DNA from: JBEVJK01 sp963791325
GTDB taxonomy: Bacteria > Pseudomonadota > Alphaproteobacteria > Rhizobiales > Rhizobiaceae
Reading direction: 5' to 3'
Assembly: GCA_963791325.1 (NCBI GenBank)
Contig: CAWBRU010000002.1
Coordinates: forward strand, 1-64,000
DNA: 64,000 nucleotides
Positions 27,325 to 36,544 of the stretch are shown piece by piece. Under the pieces are notes generated by a model. The model did no database searches, was not told the DNA's origin, and was given only the letters and a program-made list of their open reading frames with translations. The translations under genes were made by a program, and so were the position numbers. How positions within the stretch are numbered: the first letter of the stretch is position 1; each line of letters starts with the position of its first letter.

Positions 27325-27668
27325 CCGTCCCTCACATGCCGGTCAGAGAGCATCGGCCAGGACAACCGCCTCTCCCGTCCAACAACGCAACAAGCTGAGC
27401 TCCCGCAGGCGCCATGAGCGCCTCGGCACTTATCAGCTCAACGGCATCACTGCTTGACGCGAGCAACACTTCTGCTGCTGGGCCAATCGGAAGACGTTGT
27501 TTGTCTGTGCTGTTTGTCTGTGAAGCCTGTCCTGGACGTAATCGTTCCAAACGGGCCGCGGCTTGTCAAGCGGGTTGTACCGGGTTGCGCATACAACTGC
27601 CGCCCCGTCATTGACAATGCCCGGCCCGACTTGGTTCAGTCGCGGCCCGAACTGAGGAGGAATGTGCG
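27325..27668. other. 344-base intergenic region between divergent genes
   Basis: It separates the glycosyltransferase from the plus-strand receptor gene and should contain promoters for both. No open frame here resembles a known protein. The ribosome site GAGGAGG lies just before ATG 27669. Confidence 0.4.
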
Positions 27669-28511
27669 ATGCGGCCCCGGACGCTGGTGGGATTGTTCGT
27701 GTTGCTGGCACTCGCCAGGCCATGGCCCGGCATGGCGCAGTCGCCCGCCATCCCGGTTTTCTGGGACATCAAGGAGCGCCTGCAGAAGCCCGACCTCAGC
27801 GAAATCACCCGGGTGCGTTTCCTCACCACCACCGACTTTCCGCCGTTCAACTTCCTTGACGGCTCGGGCCGGCTGACCGGCTTTCACATCGACCTGGCCA
27901 GGGCGATCTGTGCCGAGTTGGACATCGTCGACAAATGCCAGATCCAGGCCCTGCCATGGGCAGAACTCGAGCCGGCCTTCCAGGCCAAGGAAGGCGAGGC
28001 GATCCTCGCCGGCCTATCGGTCACTGCAGCGTCGCGCGAGAAATATGCCTTTTCGCGGAGCTATCTGCAGTTTCCTGCCCGTTTCGCCGTCGCAAAGGCT
28101 GCCAAGATCTCGGAACCGATTCCCGGCGGGCTCAAGGGCCAACGCATCGGCGTGGTAACTGGCTCGGCCCACGAAGCCATGCTGCGGGCCTATTTTCCCG
28201 ACGTGCAGGTTGTGACCTTCGACAAGCCCGAGCTTGCCTCGGCCGATCTCAAGGCCGGCAAGATCAGCGGCGTCTTCGGCGACGGCATGCGGCTGGCGTT
28301 CTGGCTTGCCGGATCGGATTCGGGCGGCTGCTGCAGCTTTGCCGGCGGACCCTACCTCGCGCCCGAGTTTCTCGGCACCGGAATGGCGGTGGCGGTCGCC
28401 AAGGACAACCCGGCACTCGCCCATGCGGTCGACTACGCGCTGCAGCAGATCACCGCCAAGGGCACGTTTGCCGAGCTCTATCTGCGCTATTTTCCGATCA
28501 GCTTCTTCTGA
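27669..28511 (+). CDS. ABC transporter substrate-binding protein, amino-acid type (SBP_bac_3)
   Basis: The 280-residue protein has a signal peptide (residues 1-23, ending MAQ). The type II binding fold follows: RFLTTTDFPPFNFLDGSG, TGFHIDLARAICAEL, AGLSVTAASREKYAFSRSY, RIGVVTGSAHEAMLRAYF and AVAVAKDNPALAHAVDYAL. This family binds polar amino acids or related cations in the periplasm; ligand specificity is not visible. No permease or ATPase is adjacent, so it is an orphan receptor. Its 3' end overlaps the convergent hydroxylase gene by 14 bases. Confidence 0.86.
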   Translation: MRPRTLVGLFVLLALARPWPGMAQSPAIPVFWDIKERLQKPDLSEITRVRFLTTTDFPPFNFLDGSGRLTGFHIDLARAICAELDIVDKCQIQALPWAELEPAFQAKEGEAILAGLSVTAASREKYAFSRSYLQFPARFAVAKAAKISEPIPGGLKGQRIGVVTGSAHEAMLRAYFPDVQVVTFDKPELASADLKAGKISGVFGDGMRLAFWLAGSDSGGCCSFAGGPYLAPEFLGTGMAVAVAKDNPALAHAVDYALQQITAKGTFAELYLRYFPISFF

Positions 28512-29310
28512 ACGGCAAGCCGAGCGCCCACAGGAACCGGTAGGGGTCGGCGGAGCGATAGGCCTTCAAACCAAGTTCGATGCCCTTTTGACCCGCCTTG
28601 GGCTCGGCGATGTAGGTACCGAACAGGCGGTCCCAGATCGAGAAGTTGAAGCCGTAATTGGAATCGGTCTCGCGCCCCAACGAGGAGTGATGCACGCGGT
28701 GCATGTCCGGCGTCACCACCAGCCGGCGCAGCACCGCGTCGACGCCCTGCGGCAGACCGATATTCGAATGGCTGAACATCGCGCCGGAGTTGAGCACGAT
28801 CTCGAAGGCCAGCACCGCCGCCAGCGGCGCGCCAAGCCCGACCACGATTGCCGCCTTCCAGATCATCGAAAGCAGGATTTCGAGCGGATGAAAGCGCAGC
28901 CCCGTCGAGACGTCGAAGCCGAGATCGGCATGGTGCATGCGGTGGATGCGCCATAGCGGGGCAAGCTTGTGGCTGGCCACATGTTCGAGCCAGACGGCGA
29001 AATCGAGCACGACGAAGGAGACGATGCCGGCCAGCCACGGGGGGACATCGAGGGCGCGGAAGATCCCCAGGCCGCGCGCCTCGGCAAACGCGGCCGCGCC
29101 GACCGCTGCCGCCGGGAACACCAGCCTGAGCAGAGCCGACGAGGCAACGACCAGGCCGAGATTGGTGAGCCAGCGGCGCGATTTCAGCGCCCCGGCCATC
29201 TCGCCGCGCTCCAGACGCGGCGACCACAGCTCGAAGATGGCGAGCAGCCCGAAGACGGCAACGAACACCGCGATCCGAACGACGGCTTCGGATGCGGCAA
29301 TCGCGGCCAT
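28498..29310 (-). CDS. Sterol desaturase/fatty acid hydroxylase family membrane protein
   Basis: The 270-residue protein has four or so membrane helices and the three histidine boxes of the di-iron hydroxylases: EHVASHK near residue 108, HRMHH near 121 and HRVHHSS near 206. These ligate two iron atoms to hydroxylate or desaturate a lipid alkyl chain. The substrate (fatty acid, hopanoid, ornithine lipid) cannot be decided. Start ATG 29310; the downstream end overlaps the receptor gene. The TerB-like gene ends 8 bases before it, on the same strand, so both may form one unit. Confidence 0.87.
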   Translation of the reverse strand: MAAIAASEAVVRIAVFVAVFGLLAIFELWSPRLERGEMAGALKSRRWLTNLGLVVASSALLRLVFPAAAVGAAAFAEARGLGIFRALDVPPWLAGIVSFVVLDFAVWLEHVASHKLAPLWRIHRMHHADLGFDVSTGLRFHPLEILLSMIWKAAIVVGLGAPLAAVLAFEIVLNSGAMFSHSNIGLPQGVDAVLRRLVVTPDMHRVHHSSLGRETDSNYGFNFSIWDRLFGTYIAEPKAGQKGIELGLKAYRSADPYRFLWALGLPFRRS

Positions 29311-29318
29311 GGGGCTGC

Positions 29319-29732
29319 TCAGGTCAGGCTGCGATGGCGTGCCTTGGCCGCCCGCTCGATCGCGGCCGCGGTGTTCTCGTCGATGTCGAGATGGCGGCGC
29401 AGGCGTTCCAGCACCCGCACCTCTTCCATGCGCATTTCGAGATCGACATTGGCGACTTCGACCGCCAACGCGTAAGCGGTGTCGTGCAGGCGCGCCGGAA
29501 TGGCCTTGGCGGCCGTCATGAACAGGCCCTCGAGGCTGCGATCCTCGCTCAACATGCGCTGGCAGTCACGCGCCACTTCGATCAGCCGCTCGGGGTCGAA
29601 ATCGACGAATATCGGCGCCGAGCGGACGACCTCGCCGATGCGCGCCAATTCGACGTCGAGCATGTCGCGATCGGATGCCGACGTAATCACCATCAGGTAG
29701 ATCAGGGCTTCGTGGGTGCTGGGCTTGGCCAT
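29319..29732 (-). CDS. TerB-like (tellurite resistance) helical protein
   Basis: The 137-residue protein starts at ATG 29732 with MAKPSTHEALIYLMVITSAS. It follows the TerB/DjlA N-terminal pattern of acidic helices (DRDMLDVELARIGEVV, LRRHLDIDENTAAAIERAA). TerB folds as a helical bundle that binds metal; homologues without a Ter operon have no known role. It is divergent from lysK with about 160 bases between the starts, and is followed closely by the hydroxylase gene. Confidence 0.72.
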   Translation of the reverse strand: MAKPSTHEALIYLMVITSASDRDMLDVELARIGEVVRSAPIFVDFDPERLIEVARDCQRMLSEDRSLEGLFMTAAKAIPARLHDTAYALAVEVANVDLEMRMEEVRVLERLRRHLDIDENTAAAIERAAKARHRSLT

Positions 29733-29895
29733 CGGCGTCCTCGCGGGGGCAATGGCGGAAAGGTAGAAAGCCGGACGCAGGCCCGCAAGGAAAAACGGGC
29801 GGCGCGCCGATGCCGTCGCCGGTGTTGACGGCCTTCCTGGCGGCGCATAAAGCATCGGCGCCCGGCACTGCCGGCCAAAAGCTCCAGGATCGCCT

Positions 29896-31551
29896 ATGGC
29901 TGCTATCGACCGCATCGAGCTCGACTCCGACATGCTTGCCGCCGCGGCGGACAGCCGCGCCTGGCCGTTCGAGGAAGCCAGGAAGATCATCGCCCGCTAT
30001 GCCGGGCGCGGGTTTCCGGACTGCGTGCTGTTCGAGACCGGCTACGGCCCCTCCGGTCTGCCCCACATCGGCACCTTCGGCGAGGTCGCGCGCACGACCA
30101 TGGTGCGCCATGCCTTCCGGGTGTTGACCGAGGATCGGGTGAAGACCCGACTGCTGTGCTTTTCCGACGACATGGACGGGTTGCGCAAGGTGCCCGACAA
30201 CGTGCCGAACCAGGACATGCTGAGGGCGCATCTGGGGCAGCCGCTGACCCGGGTTCCGGACCCGTTCTCCAACGAGTACCCGTCGTTCGGGGCGGCCAAC
30301 AATGCCCGGCTGCGGGCTTTTCTCGACCGCTTCGGTTTCGAATACGAGTTCGCCTCGGCGACCGAGTATTACCGCGCGGGCCGCTTCGACGCCACGCTGC
30401 TCAAGATGCTGGAACGGTTCGACCCGGTCATGGAGATCATGCTGCCCTCGCTCCGGGAAGAGCGGGCGCAAAGCTACTCGCCGTTCCTGCCCATTCACCC
30501 CAAGACCGGTGTCGTCATGCAGGTGCCGATCGAGGAGCGAAAGCTCGACAGCGCCACAATCGTCTGGCGCGACCCCGACAGCGGCGAGCGCTTCGAGACG
30601 CCGGTGACCGGCGGCCATGCCAAGCTGCAATGGAAGCCCGACTGGGCGATGCGCTGGGCGGCCCTGGGCGTCGACTATGAGATGTCGGGCAAGGACCTGA
30701 TTGACAGCGTCAAACTGGCCGGGCAGATCTGCCGGGCGCTCGACGCCCGCCCGCCGGAAGGCTTCAACTACGAGCTGTTCCTCGACGAGAAGGGCCAGAA
30801 GATCTCCAAGTCGAAGGGCAACGGGCTCACTATCGACGAGTGGCTGACCTATGCCCCGACCGCGAGCCTCGGGCTCTATATGTATCAGAAGCCCAAGACC
30901 GCCAAGAAGCTCTACTTCGACGTCATCCCGCGCGCCGTCGACGAGTACTATGCCTTCCTGGCTGCCTACGGCCGCCAAGACTGGCAGAACCGGCTCGCCA
31001 ATCCGGTCTGGCATATGCACAGCGGCAATCCCCCCGGCATCGAGCTGCCGGTGCCGTTCGCGCTGCTGCTCAATCTGGTCAGCGCCTCGAACGCCCAGAC
31101 CAAGGACGTGCTGTGGGGCTTCATCTCGCGCTACGCCCCCGGCGTCACGCCGGCGACCCACCCCGAACTGGACCGGCTCGCCGCCTACGCGATCCGCTAT
31201 TTCGAGGACTTCGTCCGCCCGTCGAAAGTCTACCGGGCGCCCGATGCGGCCGAACGGCAGGCGCTGGAAGCGTTGTCGCAAGCCCTTGCCGCGCTGCCGT
31301 CCGATGCCGACGGCGAGGCCATCCAGAACGCCGCGCTCAATGTCGCGCGCCGGATCGGGCGCTATCAGGACCCCAGCAAGCAGAGCCCCGAGGGTGGGCC
31401 GGGCGTGTCCGTTGCGTTCTTCCAGATGATCTATGAGGTGCTGATCGGCCAGGAGCGGGGCCCGCGCTTCGGTTCCTTCGCCGCCCTCTACGGCATTGCC
31501 GAAACGCGCGCGCTGATCAGCGCGGCGCTGAGCGGCCGGCTGGCGGCCTGA
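29896..31551 (+). CDS. lysK: Class I lysyl-tRNA synthetase
   Basis: The 551-residue protein is a class I LysRS, not the class II enzyme of most bacteria. It has the HIGH motif as PHIGTFGE near residue 55, a zinc-like and acceptor region, and KMSKS as KISKSKGNGL near 303. It charges tRNA-Lys with lysine. Several alphaproteobacteria use LysK as their housekeeping enzyme. The ATG at 29896 has no perfect Shine-Dalgarno. The gene is convergent, with only 4 bases to the next stop, so any shared terminator would be within coding sequence. Confidence 0.95.
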   Translation: MAAIDRIELDSDMLAAAADSRAWPFEEARKIIARYAGRGFPDCVLFETGYGPSGLPHIGTFGEVARTTMVRHAFRVLTEDRVKTRLLCFSDDMDGLRKVPDNVPNQDMLRAHLGQPLTRVPDPFSNEYPSFGAANNARLRAFLDRFGFEYEFASATEYYRAGRFDATLLKMLERFDPVMEIMLPSLREERAQSYSPFLPIHPKTGVVMQVPIEERKLDSATIVWRDPDSGERFETPVTGGHAKLQWKPDWAMRWAALGVDYEMSGKDLIDSVKLAGQICRALDARPPEGFNYELFLDEKGQKISKSKGNGLTIDEWLTYAPTASLGLYMYQKPKTAKKLYFDVIPRAVDEYYAFLAAYGRQDWQNRLANPVWHMHSGNPPGIELPVPFALLLNLVSASNAQTKDVLWGFISRYAPGVTPATHPELDRLAAYAIRYFEDFVRPSKVYRAPDAAERQALEALSQALAALPSDADGEAIQNAALNVARRIGRYQDPSKQSPEGGPGVSVAFFQMIYEVLIGQERGPRFGSFAALYGIAETRALISAALSGRLAA

Positions 31552-31555
31552 GATC

Positions 31556-32290
31556 CTACTCCAGCGTGCGCGGCGGCGGTCCGAAGATGCCCTTGCCGCT
31601 CTCCTCCGCCTTGCGGCCGGCCTCGGCATAGGGTCCGTCACCGGCAGCCCGCGCCCAGCCATTTTCGACCAGCCACGCCCCGAGGTTCTCGGTGCCGATC
31701 CTGCAGGGGACCGCAAGTTGCTTGGCTTCGGCCGATTGGGGCAGCGCACAGATCACCGCGCGGCCCCGCAGCAGAGCTCTGAAGGCGGTGCGGGCACGCA
31801 GCCCGCACGGCCAGTCGGTGCCGCGGTAGCTGCACATCTCGTCCGGCGCTACGGCCTGCGTGCCGGCGAGCGAAACGGTATAGCCGCCCGCCTCGATGGT
31901 GCCTGCCGCGGTCGCCACCGGCTGATAGAGCGGCGTCCCGTCCCAATCGGCCTTGCCGTCGGGGTCCGGCTGCGCGGCTTGGCCGAGCGGACTGAGCGGC
32001 CTGCGCGGCGGGATGCGGTGAGGCGGCAACGCGCCCGGCTGCGCGGCTGCGGCGTCGGCAGCGCCGGTTGCGCCGGCAGGCAGCTCGGCCGCTGCCGGCT
32101 CGTCGGCAGGCTCGCCGACGGCTTCGTCCTCTTCGTCCGTGGGCTGACCCGGGCCGACCATGTCGGGGTCGATCGTCTCGACCGCCACGGTCGGCGCAGC
32201 CGACCCGTCGACGCCGCGGCCCGAGACCACGATTGCCGCGCAAAGCAAAAGGATGCCGGCGACCGTGCCGAGAAGGATGGAGCTGCGCAT
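31556..32290 (-). CDS. Membrane-anchored thermonuclease-like (SNase) protein
   Basis: The 244-residue protein has an N-terminal membrane anchor (SILLGTVAGILLLCAAIVV). A proline/alanine-rich acidic linker follows, and then a C-terminal nuclease-like domain with SYRGTDWPCGLRARTAFRA, VICALPQ and NLGAWLVENGWAR, which is the pattern of secreted rhizobial thermonuclease homologues. The classical Arg-Asp-Arg-Glu catalytic set is not complete in what can be read, so activity is doubtful. It lies 7 bases after the S24 regulator gene and shares its orientation, probably in one transcript. Confidence 0.7.
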   Translation of the reverse strand: MRSSILLGTVAGILLLCAAIVVSGRGVDGSAAPTVAVETIDPDMVGPGQPTDEEDEAVGEPADEPAAAELPAGATGAADAAAAQPGALPPHRIPPRRPLSPLGQAAQPDPDGKADWDGTPLYQPVATAAGTIEAGGYTVSLAGTQAVAPDEMCSYRGTDWPCGLRARTAFRALLRGRAVICALPQSAEAKQLAVPCRIGTENLGAWLVENGWARAAGDGPYAEAGRKAEESGKGIFGPPPRTLE

Positions 32291-32297
32291 GCCAGGC

Positions 32298-32945
32298 CTA
32301 TTGGCTCGCCCAGATAATCCGCGCCATCCATTCGATCTCAGCGGTCGGGATCTGGCGCACCGGGTGGGTCGGGTTGAGCGAGACGAGCTCGATCGCCTTC
32401 GGCGTCCGGCGCTCCAGCAGCTTGGCCATGACTTCGCCGCTGCGGGTCTTGACCACCACCCGGTCGCCCCGGCGCACGGGCGCACTCGGAACGACGATCA
32501 GCACGTCGCCGTCACGGTAGAGCGGCAGCATGGAATCGCCCTGCACCTGCAAAGCATAGGACCCCTCATCGGCCCTTTGGGGCAGGTCGACCAGATCCCA
32601 GCCCTGCCCGGCGGGAAAGCCGGCATCGTCGAAAAAGCCGCCCGCGCCCGCCTGCGCAAAGCCGAGCAGCGGAACGGCGCGCGGCCTGTCCGGCGGTGCC
32701 GGCTCCGGCCCGGGACGGCCTTCGACGAGCTCCAGAAACTCGTCCAATGACGCACCGGTCGCATCCATGATCTTGGCCAGCGACTCGGTCGACGGCCAGC
32801 GCGGCCGGCCGTCGGCGGACAGCCGCTTCGATTTGTTGAACGCCGTCGAATCGAGCCCCGCCCGCCGGGCGAGGCCCGAGGCGGACAGCGAGTACCGTTC
32901 GGCCAAAGCGTCGATGGCAGCCCAGACGCGCTCATGCGAAAGCAT
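32298..32945 (-). CDS. XRE-type regulator with S24 (LexA/CI-like) peptidase domain
   Basis: The 215-residue protein starts at ATG 32945. It has an N-terminal helix-turn-helix (SASGLARRAGLDSTAFNKS), a linker, and a C-terminal S24 fold with the autocleavage Ser in GDSMLPLYRDGD and the Lys in RVVVKTRSG. Similar proteins are phage repressors or stress regulators that lose activity after self-cleavage. No phage genes are near, and the SNase-like gene follows at 7 bases. It might therefore control a local operon or a wider stress response. The cleavage pair is Ser/Lys as in LexA; the cleavage dipeptide was not found. Confidence 0.82.
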   Translation of the reverse strand: MLSHERVWAAIDALAERYSLSASGLARRAGLDSTAFNKSKRLSADGRPRWPSTESLAKIMDATGASLDEFLELVEGRPGPEPAPPDRPRAVPLLGFAQAGAGGFFDDAGFPAGQGWDLVDLPQRADEGSYALQVQGDSMLPLYRDGDVLIVVPSAPVRRGDRVVVKTRSGEVMAKLLERRTPKAIELVSLNPTHPVRQIPTAEIEWMARIIWASQ

Positions 32946-33041
32946 GGCCGGCTCCGTGCAAATCAGGAAAAAATGCCTTTTCCGAACTTGTAGTCCGCAG
33001 TCGCCGGCTTGTCCAGACGGCAAACCGGGATGGCATTCGCT

Positions 33042-35258
33042 TCAGGCTGCTTCTCGTCCCGCTGCCGCCGCCTTCCCGTCCCCGAACCGGCCATAGAAGC
33101 TGTCGCCGCGCTCAGCCAGATCGATCAACAGCTTCGGCGGCTTGAACTGGCTGCCGAACTTCTTCTTGAGCGTCTTGGCAATCTTGACGAAGGCTCGGGC
33201 GCCGATGCCGTCGATATAGGAGAGCGCACCGCCGGTATAGGGCGCGAAGCCGAACGCCAGGATCGAGCCGACATCGGCCTCGCGCGGATCGGTGATGATC
33301 CCCTCCTCCATCACCCGCGCGGCTTCGAGCGCGATCGTCACCAGGAACCGCTGCTTGAGCTCGCCGACATCGACCGTGTCCGGATCGAGCTGCGGATAGA
33401 GTTCTTTCAGGCCCGGCCACAGCCGCTTCTTCGCCGGCTTCGGCGGATAGTCGTAGAAGCCCTTGCCGTTCTTTCGGCCGCGCCGGCCGTGGCCGTCGAC
33501 CATGGTGTCGATCAGCTTGATCTGGGCGGGCTCGACGGCGCCTTCGCCGAGGTCGCGGATCGTCTGCTTCATGATCTTCTGGGCCAGGTCGATCGCGGTC
33601 TCGTCGGTGAGCGCCAGCGGCCCCACCGGCATCCCGGCCATGCGGGCGGCGTTCTCGATCATTGCCGCCGGCACGCCCTCGATCAGCATTCTGTAGGCCT
33701 CCGACATATAGCGCAGAACGCAGCGGTTGACGTAGAAGCCGCGGGTGTCGTTGACGACGATCGGCGTTTTGCCGATCAGGCGGGCATAGTCGATCGCGGC
33801 CGCCAGCGCCGGCTCGCTCGTCTTTTCGCCCATGATGATCTCGACCAGCATCATCCGCTCGACCGGCGAGAAGAAATGGATGCCGATGAAATTCTCGGGC
33901 CGCTTGGAATAGCCGGCAAGCGCGCTGATCGGAATGGTCGAGGTGTTGGAGGCAAAGACGGCGCCCGGCTCGATCACCGCCTCGGCGCGCTTGGTCGCCT
34001 CCTGCTTGACGGCCGAATCCTCGAACACCGCCTCGATCACGAGGTCGCAGCCGGCCAGCGCCGCGTAATCGGCTGTGGCGGTGATCCGGTCGAGCAGCTG
34101 CTGCTTGTCCTCGGGCTTGGCGCGGCCCTGCTTGATCGCGTCCGCGGTCAACGCGTCCGAGTGCGCCTTGCCCTTGTCGGCGCTCTCCTGGTCACGGTCG
34201 ACGAGCACGACCGGGACACCGGCCCTCGCCGTCACATAGGCGATCCCGGCGCCCATGAAGCCGGCGCCGACCACGCCGATCTTGGCGAAACGTGTGGGCG
34301 GCAGCGACGCCGGCCGGCGCGCCCCCTTGTTCAAGGCCTGCAGCGAGACGAACAGGGTGCGGATCATCGCCTCCGCCTCCCGGGTTTGCAGGATCTCGGT
34401 GAAATAGCGCTGTTCGATGCGCAGGCCGGTCTCGAACGGCACCAGCAGGCCCTCATAGACGCATTTCAGGATCGCCGCGGGCGCGGGATAGTTGCCATAG
34501 GTCTCGCGCCGCAGGATGGCGATCGCCGGCGGCCACAGATTGGCGCCCGCCACCGAATAGACCGGACCGCCCGGCAGCTTGAAACCCTTCTCGTCCCACG
34601 GCTGGACCGGCTTCAGTCCGTTGCGGATCATCGCCTTGGCGGTTTCGACCAGCTCGCCGGGCGAAGCGATCTCGTCAATCAGCCGCATCGCCTTGGCGCG
34701 CTGCGGCGCAAGCGTCTTGCCGGAGGTGAGCATCTCCAGCGCTTCCTGCGGCTGCGCCAGCCGCGGCACGCGCTGCGTCCCCCCGGCGCCGGGCAGGAGT
34801 CCCACCTTGACCTCCGGCAGCCCGATTTTGGCGCCTTCAGCGGCGACCCGGCCGTGGCAGGCGAGCGACAGCTCGAACGCGCCGCCCATGCAGGTGCCGT
34901 TGATCGCTGCGACCCACGGCTTGCCGGAGGTTTCCAGCTTGCGGAACAGGGAGGTCATGCGGCCGACCGTATCGAACAGGAAGCGCGCTCCCGCCTCGGC
35001 GTTCCTCGCTTTGAGCGCAGCGAATTCGGTGAGCATGCGACGCATCATGGTGAGGTCTGCGCCGCCCGAAAAGCTGTCCTTGCCGGAGGTCACCACCGCC
35101 CCCGCGATGGCGGAGTCGCCGGCAACGCGGTCGACGATCCCGTCGAGCTCCTCGAGTACGCTTTCGTCGAACACGTTCATCGACCGGCCCGGCATGTCCC
35201 AGGTGACCAGGGCAATGCCGTCCGCGTCGACTTGGACGGAAAAGTTGGTTTCGGTCAT
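33042..35258 (-). CDS. fadJ: Multifunctional enoyl-CoA hydratase / 3-hydroxyacyl-CoA dehydrogenase
   Basis: The 738-residue protein joins an N-terminal crotonase domain (NGTCMGGAFELSLACHGR, GLLPGAGGTQR, residues 1-190) to an NAD-binding domain beginning with GVVGAGFMGAGIAYVTARAG near 333. The C-terminal HADH domain contains NFIGIHFFSPVERMMLVEI and GFYVNRCVL. It hydrates enoyl-CoA and oxidises the hydroxyacyl-CoA in beta-oxidation. It is the last gene of the four-gene operon, 46 bases after the thiolase. The symbol fadJ follows common usage for single-subunit alphaproteobacterial forms; FadB is the alternative. Confidence 0.9.
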   Translation of the reverse strand: MTETNFSVQVDADGIALVTWDMPGRSMNVFDESVLEELDGIVDRVAGDSAIAGAVVTSGKDSFSGGADLTMMRRMLTEFAALKARNAEAGARFLFDTVGRMTSLFRKLETSGKPWVAAINGTCMGGAFELSLACHGRVAAEGAKIGLPEVKVGLLPGAGGTQRVPRLAQPQEALEMLTSGKTLAPQRAKAMRLIDEIASPGELVETAKAMIRNGLKPVQPWDEKGFKLPGGPVYSVAGANLWPPAIAILRRETYGNYPAPAAILKCVYEGLLVPFETGLRIEQRYFTEILQTREAEAMIRTLFVSLQALNKGARRPASLPPTRFAKIGVVGAGFMGAGIAYVTARAGVPVVLVDRDQESADKGKAHSDALTADAIKQGRAKPEDKQQLLDRITATADYAALAGCDLVIEAVFEDSAVKQEATKRAEAVIEPGAVFASNTSTIPISALAGYSKRPENFIGIHFFSPVERMMLVEIIMGEKTSEPALAAAIDYARLIGKTPIVVNDTRGFYVNRCVLRYMSEAYRMLIEGVPAAMIENAARMAGMPVGPLALTDETAIDLAQKIMKQTIRDLGEGAVEPAQIKLIDTMVDGHGRRGRKNGKGFYDYPPKPAKKRLWPGLKELYPQLDPDTVDVGELKQRFLVTIALEAARVMEEGIITDPREADVGSILAFGFAPYTGGALSYIDGIGARAFVKIAKTLKKKFGSQFKPPKLLIDLAERGDSFYGRFGDGKAAAAGREAA

Positions 35259-35304
35259 CGAGTGTCCTTGTCGTTGACGGAAGTAGCGGCCGAAGCCATC
35301 GGCG

Positions 35305-36513
35305 TCAGACCCGCTCGATGATGGTCGCCGTTCCCATGCCGGCGCCGATGCAGAGCGTCACCAGCGCCGTGTTCAGGTCGCGGCGCTCGAGCTCGTCGAG
35401 CACCGTGCCGAAGATCATCGCGCCGGTGGCGCCGAGCGGATGGCCCATGGCGATGGCGCCGCCATTGACGTTGATGGTGTCGCGATCGATGTCGAAGGCT
35501 TGGATATAGCGCAGCACCACGGAAGCGAACGCCTCGTTGAGTTCGAAAAGGTCGATGTCGCCAAGCGTCATCTTGGCGTTCTTGAGCAGCTTCTTCGTCA
35601 CATCGACGGGCCCGGTCAGCATCAGCGCCGGCTCCGAGCCGATATTGGCGAACGCCCGGATCCGGGCCCGCGGCTTGGCACCCATCGCCTTGCCGCCCTT
35701 CTTCGAGCCGAGCAGGACGGCTGCGGCGCCGTCGACGATGCCGGACGAGTTGCCGGCGTGATGGACATAGTTGATGGCCTCGATTTCGGGATGGCGCTGG
35801 ATGGCGACGGCGGAAAAGCCGCCCATCTCGCCCGGCATGACGAAGGACGGATTGAGCGCCGCCAGCGCCTGCATATCGGTGGTCGGACGCATGTGCTCGT
35901 CGCGGTCGAGGAGGGTGAGGCCATTCTGATCCTTCACCGGCACGACTGCGTTGTCGAAATAGCCGTTCTGCCAGGCGCGGGCGGCGCGCTTCTGGCTTTC
36001 CACCGCATAGGCGTCGACGTCGTCGCGGGAGAAGCCGTATTTGGTGGCGATCAGATCGGCGGAGACGCCCTGCGGCATGAAATAGGCGGGGATGCCGACC
36101 GACGGATCCATGAACCAGGCGCCGCCCGACATGCCCATGCCGACGCGCGACATCGATTCCACCCCACCGGCGATGACGATCTGGTCCGCACCTTGGGCGA
36201 TCTTGGCGGCGCCGAGGTTGATGGCGTCAAGTCCGGAGGCGCAAAAGCGCGAGATCTGCATGCCCGGCGCGCGGTTGTCATAGCCGGCCTCGAACGCAGC
36301 GGCGCGCGGGATCACTGAACCCGCCTCGCCGACCGGGTCGACGCAGCCGAAGATGATGTCGTCGACCGTCGCGGTGTCGAGCCCGGTGCGGTCGCGCACG
36401 GCCTCGAGCACCTTGGCGCCCAGCCTGACGGCCGGCACCTCGTGCAGCGCGCCGTCCTTCTTGCCCCGGCCGCGCGGCGTGCGCACGGCATCAAAGACGA
36501 AAACCTCGGTCAT
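35305..36513 (-). CDS. fadA: Acetyl-CoA C-acyltransferase (thiolase)
   Basis: The 402-residue protein shows thiolase hallmarks: active Cys near 91 in ISRFCASGLDAIN, the NEAFA block, GGAIAMGHPLGATGA with the catalytic His, and CIGAGMGTA with the second Cys. It cleaves 3-ketoacyl-CoA with CoA in the last step of beta-oxidation. The gene lies 31 bases after an acyl-CoA dehydrogenase gene and before fadJ. The arrangement ACAD, ACAD, thiolase, FadJ in one direction supports this role rather than acetoacetyl-CoA synthesis. Confidence 0.9.
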   Translation of the reverse strand: MTEVFVFDAVRTPRGRGKKDGALHEVPAVRLGAKVLEAVRDRTGLDTATVDDIIFGCVDPVGEAGSVIPRAAAFEAGYDNRAPGMQISRFCASGLDAINLGAAKIAQGADQIVIAGGVESMSRVGMGMSGGAWFMDPSVGIPAYFMPQGVSADLIATKYGFSRDDVDAYAVESQKRAARAWQNGYFDNAVVPVKDQNGLTLLDRDEHMRPTTDMQALAALNPSFVMPGEMGGFSAVAIQRHPEIEAINYVHHAGNSSGIVDGAAAVLLGSKKGGKAMGAKPRARIRAFANIGSEPALMLTGPVDVTKKLLKNAKMTLGDIDLFELNEAFASVVLRYIQAFDIDRDTINVNGGAIAMGHPLGATGAMIFGTVLDELERRDLNTALVTLCIGAGMGTATIIERV

Positions 36514-36544
36514 TGCATCTGTCCCTTCGCTGGTCCGGCGCCGC

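Noticed and set aside
29566..31749. Minus-strand frame of 727 codons opposite lysK
   Set aside because: It is a shadow of the class I LysRS gene with no recognisable domain.
33009..35321. Long plus-strand frame of 770 codons opposite fadJ
   Set aside because: FadJ on the minus strand has all catalytic motifs; the other frame has none.
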